Positions 1 through 12,200 of a stretch of DNA of 64,000 nucleotides are shown piece after piece. The notes under the pieces were generated by a model, which was not told the DNA's origin, did not search any database, and worked only from the letters and a program-made list of their open reading frames with translations. The translations under genes and the position numbers were made by a program. Location: positions 2,309,547 through 2,373,546 of the forward strand of contig JAKJHU010000106.1 of the NCBI GenBank assembly GCA_022316685.1, in the 5' to 3' direction. The DNA is from Progne subis subis. Its lineage: Eukaryota > Chordata > Aves > Passeriformes > Hirundinidae. Position 1 is the first letter of the stretch, and every line of letters starts with the position of its first letter.

Positions 1-144
<144 letters not shown>

Positions 145-820
145 CATTTTAACTTGCTTAAATCTCAGATATTCTTCTTGCATCTTTCCTGTTATGAAAA
201 TCTAACTTCTGTCTCTCTTAACCCTTTTTCTGTTTTCTAGCTGATGACTACTAATGCTCTACTTTAGCTGGAATCTTTCTTCCCCTCAACTTTCTTACTA
301 CATCATCTCTTTCTCTGATGGGGCCAACTAAAGCAAGGATGTGCATTAGTCATTCCTGCACCAGATAAGAAAATACCCTTGAAATTGTGTGAGTTCCCTA
401 CTCAATGTAAAAACTAGTATCAAAGGCTAAGAATAAAAAAATCAATGTATGAAAGACCAACTGAAAGAAAAATCTGAATTATCAAAGTGCTCCAGCATCT
501 GAAGACCAACTCTTGTGTAACAGAATAAAGCTGAACACAGCTATCTGGAAACTTGTGTAGTAGTGTTAATTTATTGGTGTATCTTGCATGAGCACTGAAT
601 ATTTAAACTGTTCTACTTTATCCCAGAGGCACTGGCAAAAAAACTACTGATGATTTTCAAAAACACAAGTGTACTATTTTTAAAGAATAAAAGATGACTT
701 AACTGCTCAGCATTGTCACAAGGCACTTAACTTTTGTTTCAAAATGGGCTTGCCTTGAAAATGTTCTGATCACACTATGCAGCTGATAACCTCAAATAAA
801 AACAATCTCCTTTAGGTCTG
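145..820 (+). other. NEXN: NEXN 3' untranslated region
   Basis: AT-rich sequence without an open frame follows the NEXN stop. AATAAA occurs at 432-437, 524-529, 686-691 and 795-800. The hexamer at 524 is followed by a short GT-rich stretch, so cleavage near 545 is a reasonable main site, with later ones as alternatives. The true end is not determinable from sequence alone. Confidence 0.55.
524..529 (+). terminator. NEXN: NEXN poly(A) signal candidate
   Basis: A canonical AATAAA lies about 380 nt after the stop codon, with a GTGTAGTAGTGTT-like GU-rich element about 25 nt downstream. This is the usual arrangement of a cleavage and polyadenylation site. Confidence 0.5.
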
Positions 821-1490
821 TAGTAGTCTCCAAAGTACCCACACTTGCTTGTAAAACTTGTAATCACAAGTTTTTGATTGATTAAATGACACAGAAACAA
901 GTGGTGACATCCTATAATTGGCTCATATTAAAAGCTGCTAAAAAGCAAGCTTTAAGAAGAATATTTTCATAAAGTGCCTATTTTCTCAATCTTAACGCAA
1001 TAAGCTTATTGCCACGTGTCTAAACATTGTTTTCTTAAGGCTACTGTACTATTTTTCTCTAAGACTTCCTGACATCAAGATGCCTGTCACTCCTGCTAAC
1101 ACCCATCTGAACCATTCAGACTTGGCTTCTGGAGGAGTGACTTTTAAAAATAAAGTCACATTTTGAAGTACTCATGTATAGGCCTTAACATAAAGGCAAG
1201 GTAAGCTGCAGGAAATTAAATTTATGCAGTCATTTCAAAAAGAAATTTTCCAGTGGCTGAATCTGTTTTCTTTGTACAGTTACCTGCTGCAAGTCACTCT
1301 TTGGTAACAAGCTGCATGGTGTTTTGAATTAGTATTTATCTTAATAACCACATGAATGTTTTACTTCATTTTTTCTGGGTGATGTTCATTCAACAGAGTA
1401 ACACGTTGCTACATTATTTTTGCTCTGAAGCTGTTATTTCAAACTAACAAAGGCAGGGATAGGAGCATAAAAAAGACAAAAACATTGCTA
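821..1490. other. NEXN/FUBP1 convergent intergenic interval
   Basis: AT-rich, no sustained open frame, no recognised repeat. It separates the last plausible NEXN poly(A) signal from the most distal FUBP1 one. I see no functional element in it. Confidence 0.4.
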
Positions 1491-1510
1491 TTATTATTCA
1501 TCAGTTTACA

Positions 1511-1516
1511 TTTATT
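1511..1516 (-). terminator. FUBP1: FUBP1 distal poly(A) signal candidate
   Basis: AATAAA on the minus strand, the last canonical hexamer considered before the NEXN 3' end. If used, the FUBP1 3' UTR approaches the NEXN 3' end to within about 0.7 kb. Confidence 0.35.
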
Positions 1517-4500
1517 GAGAAAAAACCATACAAAAACCATTATACAGTTAATGTGTACCCATATTACATACAATGTCAATGCAAGCTCAAAACCACATTT
1601 TTGTAAAGCATTCAATTTACCTCAAGTCCAAGCTGCATCTCCCTAAGACACTGTTCCCATCACAGTTGCCTTTTAAAGCCAATCTTCTGCATACACACGG
1701 GTAGTTTCTGCAGAGAACACTTTTCTCAGGACGAAAAGGCATTTCACATGCACGCAAGAGAAATATTTGTGCATACACAAGAGTTTCATAAGCTATTACT
1801 AGGGAAGAGGGAATCCTGTCAATTGTATGCTTTCTGAAAAACCCAGTCCTCCCTTCCTCCCCCCACTTCCAGAAAAAAAGCAAGATGGAAAAGCTTGTAG
1901 CATGCAATGTAAAATTTAAGAATTACTTTGGAACAGAACAGAGGAGAAACAGTTTCTACCATCCAATAAAATACCACTAGTAAAAAGATGAAATACTTCA
2001 AGATAGGCTGTGCAAGTGAATCGTGCTCCTGTCTGCCTGGACAAGTGAAACAGATAACTTACTACACTAAAGAGTATCCACCTGGTATTCTGTTCCATGT
2101 CCTAACAAAGTGTAGGCTGCAGAAAGTGATATGAAAATGCTTTTCCTACTTGGAACATTATGCTTCCTTTTCAAACTTTTCTTACACTTCACATTCATTG
2201 CGGGACACTAAACGGCGAGGGTAGGGTAAGCAAGAAACATTTCAAGACACCTTTTGGACAAATCCACTGCATTTCTAAGCAAGTCCAGTTATCTCTCTGG
2301 CTACTGGGGTAACTCCAATAATCTACTGTTGTCCCAGGAACTCTTAGTTTGGAGACAGAGATAAAAAGAAACTCTATGCTCTGCACAACCTCCAGGCCTG
2401 TAAGCCCTGCAGTGAGAAAGCTGAAAGCCAACACACCTCAAATGCTACACAGAAGAACATCTCACCTTCCACACACTAGCAACATCCCAACACACTGGCT
2501 TTTTCTTCTCTTTCTCCTCCCACAGGCTAAATTAACAACTGAAAGACTGTTCAAGATACCTTAGGAGTAACAGTTGAAGGAAAAAGTACCATGTAAAAAG
2601 GAAGTGAACAAATGACTCACCCCCACACTAAATCCACAGTATCAAAATCCAAACGGTACACACCTACCCTCTTCTCACATCATAAATGAAGTTACATATT
2701 AAGCTACAGATGAAATACTAAGTGGCTTGAGAAACTGAAGCACAACTATTAATTCAGTTCAAAAATTAGCTTGACTGTTTAGAAGAATATAAAGTAAAAT
2801 AGATGGTTTATATTATTAAATCACAGTTTAAAAACTTAACAGATCATGGAACACATTTATGGTCAAACAAAGAATACTTTAAAGAATGAAAAGTGATCAA
2901 AACAAAAATTATACCCTATATCATTATGTATGGGATACATTTCAAATCTGTTATGCTTTTGCCAATTTTACCTTCTACATGGAGCCCTTCTATGGTCCAT
3001 GCTCATCGGCTCACCAATGGCATACACTCAAAGGATTCCTCTTTACTGGTAGTAACTATCTCAGGACCTGATTCTATGAGCTATGATTTGGTGCTTGCAG
3101 CATCTTCAGCACTGTGTGTGAAAATGAAGGCAGTATTTTTGAATATTTTTCTTTGATGTACAGATAAGCAGGACTTTTGAAAGAGGAGCAGCACATTTTA
3201 GAAACAAAATAATGAACAAAAAACCAAAGCAGATGCTGCTTTATGTTAAGCTAAAAAAACCAACAACAAAAGCTCAGAACAAAAACCTGTACAAGACCAT
3301 CTGTAAGACATTTAACATTTCATACTGTCAAAATATTCAGTAATTCAGTTAAAAGTATCAAGAAACAGGATACACTGACTGCTATAGTGATAAAATATTA
3401 TTTGCCGTGCTGTTAAGATTTAACTGGTGCTCATGCTTTTTCAGTTACAACATACTCATCTCAAACTCCAAAATCTCCTTTCCTACCATGTCAAGTATGA
3501 ATAAGCACACTAAGATATCTAAAGATTCCACTAACACACTATAACTGTAAGACAAATTATCAAGTTCAGTGGTAACAGCAAGTCATTCTTTACATTTAGG
3601 TCTTATGGATTAAATGGGAATAGTGCCCTATTATTAAAAAAAAACATTTGTGAAGGCTGTTGACATTTCTAACCAAAGCAATTCCTGTGTATTTTAAAGG
3701 TTTTGATTCTTTAATTGCAACAATTATCTATCTGAGGTAAAGCAACAAAAATTACTTATTCTGATCAAATTCAATTACTGCAATCTAATAATCTTTAAAA
3801 AAAAAAAAAAGAAAGAAAAAAGAAAAAATACATGTTGACCTAGAAATATAAACAGTTGCTTAAAAACTTAAGATTTTCCACTCAAATGGAACCGTGAGTA
3901 ACAATGCATTTGGGGAAGCAGCAGATTGCTTTTCAATACACAACCACAAAGATCTCACAGGGACAACATTAATGTACTGAAATATATCAATTTATATACT
4001 TCCTTAGGTTGTGCTTACCTGTTGCTTTTTTGCAGCAGAACCTAAGGTGGAAGGTCTGGGAAGGCACTGTGAAGTATAAATAATTGCACTGTTTGCAATT
4101 AATAAAGATTTTATACTTTAAATGAATCAAAATCAACAGCCTCCATTTTGTGAATGATAAAGAATCCAGTGAATTTAATTTTGTTCAGTTTAGTACATAA
4201 TAAATGCACCATTCTGTAAGGTTATCTACAAAATACCATGCAAAATACCTGAACTATTAAACTTAATACCCTACACTAAAGATAGCAAATACTATCCTAG
4301 CCTTCTTCAAGCTACCAGCATAATTCCTAATTTTAAAAAGGGATAAAAAAATTCTTTCTATTTCTACAGCACAATACATACATTGCTGATTACCTGAAAA
4401 AAACTACTTCAGTTTTCAAGCCTTAACTTTTACTTCTCTGCGCAGCCACCCTAAAAAAATTTATTCTCAAAGCAACAACATGGTGTTCCAAAAAGTAAAG

Positions 4501-5869
4501 AAATTAACAGTTATAGAATAATTGAAAACATACCTACATCACTACATATCCGCAAACTATCTGGAGACAAAGACAACTCTGTCTAACAAGTGGTTCCAAA
4601 GACTTCAATGTTATGAAATGCATACTTTAAAACACTGAATGACAGCTGTCTCAGGAGTACTAACGAAAAAAGCTCTTACTCAGATAAACAGAAACATGAT
4701 TTTCTTTAGCTATTGCTAAAAATTTCAGGAATACTTACCCACAAAACTCAGATTATGTGTATGTATATATATAAGCAATCCTACGTTTCTGAATTAAGAA
4801 GCAATTAGGATTTCCTAAGATACCAGCACTGTATTCCAACATAATATCACACAAGTACAGCATTTGCATTATGTGGAACATTGACAAAAAGATACTGTTG
4901 CAGTTCATCAATTTGTCATTCTGATGTACTTACAGTGCAATGCTCCTTGAAGGAACAATCAAGGATGATACACAGCACAGTCCTCCTCACCCCTATAGAG
5001 CTAGTTCTATACTGGCTGGATCAAACCTGCACTTCAACAGACAATGGCAAGACAGACTGTAGTGCATGTAGTCTAATATATGCAAAGAGCCAATAAATAT
5101 GCAAAGAGCAAACATAGGATTTCAAGAGAATCAGCTTTTTAGTATGAGCATTAGAGCAATAAGAAATTTCAAGTATATATAAAAAAATAATCAGTTGATT
5201 CAAATACTTGAATATTTACAAAAATGAGAAGTTATCTGCTCTGCAGGAAGTTCTCAACCATTCCCACCACTCAAACAAAACAGCGTTTTAAGGACAGACG
5301 CAATTTTTGTAACTACTATGCATTACCACATTGACTTTTCTATACTGAATTTTGAAGTGGACTACTTTAAACTGAAGGCTTAAGCACGTTACACTTAAAG
5401 TAAGTTTTATAACTAGTCTGAAAAAATTCATAAAATAGTTATGCAGGAACAGTTTTGAAGTATTCAATTAAAATCAGAAGTTATCTGTTATAGCAGCTAC
5501 ACAGGTCTGAAACAGTGGTCATGTATAAAAGGAAATTTCACTGTTAATGCAATGGAAGTATGCCAAAAGATCATCCTCTTAAACACATGCAGTTTTAATC
5601 AAGTATAAAGAAAATTAAGGTATCAAGATTACTGGTGCTAGGCAGCAAAATACAATGAATGAAAGAGATCCTCCATCTACAGCTATTCTGCAGGAGGGGA
5701 AAAACACGCTAATGACAAGTTTTTAAACTCAACATGGTTTATGGGGGGGGGGGGAAAAACCCAACTCATCTGTGTACAGGTACCTTGATTCAGCGTTGCA
5801 AATCAATCCTATAGTTAATTCTGCATATACCCACATATCCAACTTACCGACACAGGAGGTTTCATATTA

Positions 5870-5875
5870 TTTATT
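5870..5875 (-). terminator. FUBP1: FUBP1 proximal poly(A) signal
   Basis: TTTATT on plus, AATAAA on the coding strand, about 320 nt downstream of the FUBP1 stop codon. This is the first canonical signal in the 3' UTR. Confidence 0.5.
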
Positions 5876-6194
5876 GTAAAGCACAAAACAGGCATTTTAA
5901 AAGTGATAAAGTATACATTGAAAAAGTACATTTATATCACAAAGCATTGACCACATAATTGCAAATACATTTGCTGGAATGTGTACATCTACACTAATAC
6001 TAAAAACAAACCATTTTTTCATTTCTACACAGAAATATTACCTCCTATCAGTAGTGATAGATATTTTGTACATTTTCAAAAACACTATTTTTTTAACCAA
6101 AATTAAGATCTTCATCAAGGCGTCTGCATCCATACATTTAACAAAGGTTTTTTCCCCCACACAATGAAGCAAATACTGTATTGTCCACTTCTTA

Positions 6195-6203
6195 TTATTG
6201 GCC
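6195..6203 (-). CDS. FUBP1: FUBP1 terminal coding exon 21 (Gly-Gln-stop)
   Basis: Only nine coding bases, GGC CAA TAA, after acceptor CTTCTGCACAG. This gives the conserved C-terminus PPAPQGQ. The rest of the exon is 3' UTR. It is too short to find by ORF scanning and was placed by splice site and family C-terminus. Confidence 0.92.
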   Translation of the reverse strand, partial: GQ

Positions 6204-9200
6204 CTGTGCAGAAGAGATACATAAGAGATACACAAAAAGTTAAAGAAAATCCTTTAAATCGAGCTAACTCAGGAGTGAAGCCTTTAAGAAAGAAAAATCG
6301 GTTAATGTAAATGGTGGTGGCTTCTTGCATGGTTTTCAAAACCCTGGGAGGAGAAAGTTTTTCTTCTTTAAAAAAAAAAAAAACAAAAAACAATCACCAA
6401 ACATATGGATAGATACAGAACTCAAGTTATCAGGTAAACAAAGTCATCTACTAATTATTCCAATAGCTATTTCGCTAGAAAAAAAGATGCATACCCCAAA
6501 GGAACAAAGCAGGAGACATGCAAAAAAATATCTACAACCACTGAGACGGAAGCCAGCCAAAAACCACTTTAGGACTGTACCTGTGGTGCTGGAGGATGCT
6601 GCGGCATTCCCTGTGGACTTGTCTGAGCGTAGTACGCTGCCTGCTGCCTGTAGTACTCAGCCCACGCTGCGCTGTAATCTGGCTGACCGCCCGGAGGAGC
6701 CCCAGCAGGGGCAGGAACAGCTTGACCTGCAAGTAATTAGAATTACACAGCTTTGTTGTTGCAATAAAAATGAGAAAATTTCAAGATCTCAGCGCCTAAC
6801 AAACATCACCTAGCAATAGTCTTCCAAGGCTTTTGAATAAACTTGTGGCTTTTTTCAGCCTAAACACTCATCCTATTATTTCAATGTCATGATTCCCAAG
6901 TAAATCAGAATTGAGGAAGTGCAAGGACAGTTTTCTCTGCCTCTTGATTCATAATCATGAATCATGTTTTAAAGCCTGCTGACCTAAACAACAGTAGCAG
7001 TTAAATACATACCAAGAGGCAAAACTTCGTGTAATCCACCTAGACTAATTTTATCTTATTTTACAGACTGCATTCATTAGCTCAGCAGATGCCGACTCAT
7101 ATACTTCCCCAATTCTGGCATGCTTCATTTAATTACAAGGGTATTGCAGGTTACAGTTTTCAAGAAGTGCAGTAATTCTTGTAAACGTTTACTCCACCAC
7201 AGACTAGTCCTGAAACTTGTTTCCACAGACTGGCGAAGTTCCAGTCCTCTAGAAACAAGAGCATGTACAAATACACTCTCCCAGACAGCTCAGAATTACT
7301 GCTCCTTTCAATAAATCAACTGACTACAATCCCAAACAGTGACACACTGATATACAGGGACTCTTCAGCATATTAAAAAACCAAGCAAAAAAATTTACAG
7401 CCAATCTTTCAGCTGTGCTGTTCTTCCACAGGAGATCTGTCACAGATATCTTCATCTTCACTTTCCCTCAACTTCAGAAACACCAAATACACCCCTCTTA
7501 GTACCACTAATCTTTACAATTTCTGAGGTTTTTCTGCAGTTAGCACTACAGAATGTGCCAGACTCCAAGCAAAGCAACACTCTTTATACTCTACCTAAAC
7601 ATCTGTCCACACACACACACACCTGCAGGCACCCAGACAGAAGGGTTTTATACATAGTGCTTCATTTGAAGCTTCCTGAAATTCCATAACAGAACTTCTA
7701 CTATTACTGTGCTATAACACTTTTCATCTACATTCTTAATGGGTTATTTTTCAAATCAAAGTTCTACAGTCAGGATACTGCCAAAAAAACACTATCTCTG
7801 CTATTTTTTTCTAAGATACTAGGAAAAAACCCACAAACTCAACAAAAACAAACCACCACATCACATCACCCTACAGGAAATAAACCCAAGCAAAATGCAA
7901 GCCTGCAGCCTGCACAATTCCATGTGCACTCAACTGTCTATTCTGTTATGAACAGAAAGCTTCCACACGAGGAGGGGTGAAAAGTTTTCAATCCTACCTG
8001 AAACCACCTCACCTTTTATTTGATTACAAGACCACTGAGCAACCTTCCGAGGAATATGAGTATCAAAAATTCTGATGAAGAGTCTTCCAGGGTATCAGAC
8101 AGAAGGCTGGCTTTGTTAGTCAGTTTTTAAAAATACTTTTAACAAAGAAAATTCACATGAAGAATCCTAGCTATTCACACTATTCACACGTGTAGTCTTC
8201 TAATCCTCTCAAAAATACGAAGTGTGAGTAGAGAATGTGAGTATTTGGCAAAGCACTGTCCTGAAATCATCAAAATACAATCTTCCATTTTCCAACTCTC
8301 TTTACAACTTATTTTTTCCACTTACACTGTAGATAAGCCCTAGAAGTCTATCTTTTATTTTGATTTATACAGTTAAGGAATTTCCAGAAAAAAAATTTCT
8401 TCAACTTTTTAGAGCTGTTATCACATTTTACAACTTGTAATGTGTTGTTGTAGGACATGAAAGAAATAAAGATGAAAGACTCCAAATATTTCAGAAGGCA
8501 AAGAGTATATAAGGCTTTATTGTCTAACTCTTACCACCTTTTATAAGGTGTTCTGATACAGACTTAACATGATTGGTGAACAACACCTCTCTAATTTCAT
8601 TGGTTAAACTAGAGAAACAGCAAAACACCACCTGGAGAAGGATAGTTTTGAGAAAGGATAGTTGTTTTGCCAAGATGGTTTTGAGAAGAAGCTTTCTTGA
8701 GAACTTTTCCCTTGGGAAAAAGTTATCAGCTGCTAGCAGGCTAAAATCTCTTAGACCAGAAATATCAAACCCACAGTAATGTACCACCACTTACAGTCTA
8801 TACTTCTGATCAGTTATTTTAACATAAACTACCTTTATGTTATTTTAACATAAACTACCTTTAATGTGCACATTCAGCCAACTATGTCAGGGCAGCACTG
8901 AAATTCAAATAATGAATTAAATAAAGGAAAATTAACATCTACTCAAAGATGCCAAACTGGATTTCTGTACTGATGGGTATTTTGGGTGCACCATTTCCCT
9001 ACTAAGCATAAGTAGTTCTGAACCTACACGCAGAATTCAGCAGTTTAGTCAAAGCTTCCCTTCAGTGCAGAAGCTGCACTAAGCAGCACCTGCTCATTAA
9101 TATCCAAATTCAACAGAACATTTACAGGTTACCCTGATCAGCTCCATACAAAGGGAATATGAGAAACACAGAACACCTACCCTTTACGGAGGGCTGAGAA

Positions 9201-12200
9201 AGGAAACACCAGCAGATTTTACATTCAACATTATCAAGGGTGATTCTAGTAACAGCAGTGTTTTATCTCTTCTTTCCCACTACAAGGCTAAGGAATCTTT
9301 TAAAATACACTTTTATCTTATTGTGGAATCCTTTAACTGTATGTCAAGCCCACAACATATAGGAATCATTTTAAATAATAAATTTAAAAATTCCGATAGT
9401 GACATATGGATCATTTACTAATAATCCTGAGTTCATGTTTAGAGGGAACCACTATCCATGAGAGATTTTCTGGAGTATTTGCTTATCAAAGCAGTAGCCC
9501 TTGAAACAAGGACTTTGCCACCATATTTCTGAGTCAGAAAATAGGTTAATATTCAAGTCACTATTCAGTGAAAAATACAGTGAAGTGTTCTCTGTGATTA
9601 ACAGTCATATCACACCAGTAGGAGGCCACTTTGAAAACACTATTATTGTTTGGATGGGCATATTCCGGCATGTTTTAGCATCTTCAGATCACTCATACTT
9701 GACTAAGTATGAGAAAATCCATTAACACTAATTGCAGTATCACAGGCAACCTCTTCAGCTTGCTGTAAGGATTTTCAAAATAGTTTTCTTCAACAGCAAA
9801 AAAAGAACTGACCGAGCTCAACAAGTCTGAGTTTCAGTTCAGCTCTCCCTAACAGTGTTTGGTGAAATCACCTGCGCTGTGAGAAATCTGAGTCGAAGAA
9901 GAGCAAGTGACTTGGAATTCCCATCCTTTGGCACAAGTCAATGGGGACAGAAGATTACAGTACTACAGGAAGCACAAATGGCACTGGAAAACCTGGAGAC
10001 CACAAGAACTTGCTGTTGCACAGCCTTCCTGTCCATCAGGTCTACTACTACTTCTTCACATTGTTAATGAGGTGGGGAAAACCAGCATCACTTAGCATTA
10101 CAGTAACTCCAGCTGAATTCCTCTTTTCTAAGAGGAATTTAGAGAGAAATGGTATCTACCACATTAAGATTCTGCAGCAAAAAGTTCTCATGATTTACAG
10201 TCAAGTTCTAGAGGTCCACCCATCAAGAGCTCTACTTCAGGCAAAATTCCAAAAGGAATTAAGTGAGAACTGCCCTTGTGTTTTTCCTCTTATTTGACTC
10301 TCTTGGCATTTTTTACATTTTTAATTTTAAGAGCAACTATTTTTACCTCCCAATTTATTTTTGTGGCTCACACTTCACTTTGGAATTGCTCCCAAAACTC
10401 TATCCCAACACCTTATACCTACCTATTATTTAATCTGAGCAAATGCAAGACTAGTGCAACCCAGACTCTGCTTTCCAAGACAGCAAATTAGAAAGATGGC
10501 AGAGTGTCTGCCAACAAATTACATTATTTGGAAAAAAAGTGAAAGCCACCCACAAGTTTGCATTTCAGAATGAGCGCCAAAATAACAAAGACAGTAAACT
10601 GAAAAAAAAAAGCTGAATGAACCAGGAAGAAGAAAAACAGGAAGGCCTATTACCTTAGAAATAACATGTTTGGGAGTTGTAATTTTCTAAGTCAGATACA
10701 CAGTTCTTGAACTAAATACTCATTATATAATTTCTGTAGAATTAATCACTTATACTGTGCCAAAATAAGGAATAGTTACGTCTTGGCAAATAATTATCAA
10801 TACAGTGAAAGATTGGTAAGAGGCATTAAGCATGTTATTAATCTTGTATCTAAACGCTTTTAACATTCCATGAGAAAACTGAACGTGGTTGGAAGATGGT
10901 GGAACAGCCACCAAACCCTCCTGTGCAAACTAAGATATATCTAAACCAGATGCTGCTGTATGTCCAGCCAGGGATACCTGGGAAAGCACTGGCATTCCTA
11001 AGCCCACTGGTGCTCAGTATCCAGCCCTCCATCACCTACAGTACCCATGGCAGGACACCATGGACAGAACATGACCATGATTTAAAAGGTAGTGACACCT
11101 TCTGCCAGTGCATAAAAACCACATACTCTCCTTACACAAAAAACAATGAAATAATCAAGTTAACCAGAGCATTAATTTCATTTTTATTAAAAAAGCTACC
11201 AACAACATTATGACCTGCAGTTTAAACACAGCTCTAGAGTGCCTGCAAAGCTAATGCTATTTAAAAAGGGCACAATATAAATAAAACCAATTACAATGTT
11301 TTGGTAACCCAGAACACAGAAAGCAAAGTACAAGAAAAAAAAATTTCATGTAATCTGAAGAGAATTGGAAAACCAAACAAGAAAAACAACTTCATAATGG
11401 AGAGCAAAGTTGAATTTCAAAATTCAGGAAATGTACTTTAAAATACTCAGATTGAAACATTTAAAAGATGTTGTTTCCCAGTGATCAAAGACATCTCATC
11501 AAGACTGAAGTATTTTTGTAAAGGTGATTACTAGGCTGAGTACCATGAAATGCCTAAAAACAAAACAAAATTGAAATCTGTTTCTCAGCAGTATTTGGTT
11601 CAGAAGACACGTAATTGTGCATTTCAATTTTTTGGGGGTAAAAAATCCCATCTCATCCAGCAAAATATACAAGTCTCCTAAAAGATTCCACTATGAATGT
11701 GGAAGAGAAAAAAAAACCAACAGAAAAACCCCTGCACACTTACCCATTTTTTTGTAGTACTCCTCCCAGGCCTTGGTATAGTCAACCTGTCCTGCTGGTG
11801 CTGGATTTGGCTGATCTCCTGAATTACATTAAAAATAGTTAAACCAAAATTACTGGGGTTTGTTTCACACATAATACAAATAATTGACTGGAATCTTCAG
11901 TAACAGTCCCACATGACATGACCCAAATCTGACACTAAACCTTTGTGGTACAAGCTACTGCAATTAGAACCTACCAGTATAAAAGACAAGTTTTCAAGAT
12001 TAAGCAAGTGCATACCACTAGCAATACAAAATACCAAATTTCAAATGGTAAGCCTCAGCCAGGCACAAAAATTAAAATAACACAACTAAATACCACAACT
12101 GTAATTGTCCCAAACCCACTGGAAGTGATGCAACCGTTTAAGCAAATGACAATCACCAGCTTAGCTCATTAAACTTTTATTTATGACTGCTCTATGTAGT

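Larger units (their letters stand above)
1500..6194 (-). other. FUBP1: FUBP1 3' UTR (maximum extent) and possible alternative 3' ends
   Basis: On the minus strand this follows the FUBP1 stop at 6195-6197. A proximal AATAAA is read from plus 5870-5875, about 320 nt after the stop. A distal one is read from plus 1511-1516, which would give a UTR of about 4.7 kb. The interval is AT-rich with no credible coding frame. It contains a 12-nt G run (5743-5754 on plus) and an A-rich tract (about 3797-3830). Which signal is used needs transcript data, so the distal extent is inference. Confidence 0.45.

Noticed and set aside
6325..6813. 162-codon plus-strand open frame
   Set aside because: It is antisense across FUBP1 exon 20; its apparent coding character comes from the real minus-strand exon.
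8524..8790. Overlapping plus and minus open frames suggesting an inverted-repeat element
   Set aside because: No terminal inverted repeats or target duplication could be found; the frames are under 90 codons and unrecognised.
9855..10297. Nested plus-strand open frames in a FUBP1 intron
   Set aside because: Three overlapping short frames with no domain, no splice structure consistent with FUBP1 and no poly(A) signal. Probably chance.
10850..11213. Possible extra FUBP1 exon in intron 19
   Set aside because: Locally richer in codons like Gly/Pro, but no minus-strand acceptor/donor pair keeps the FUBP1 phase.
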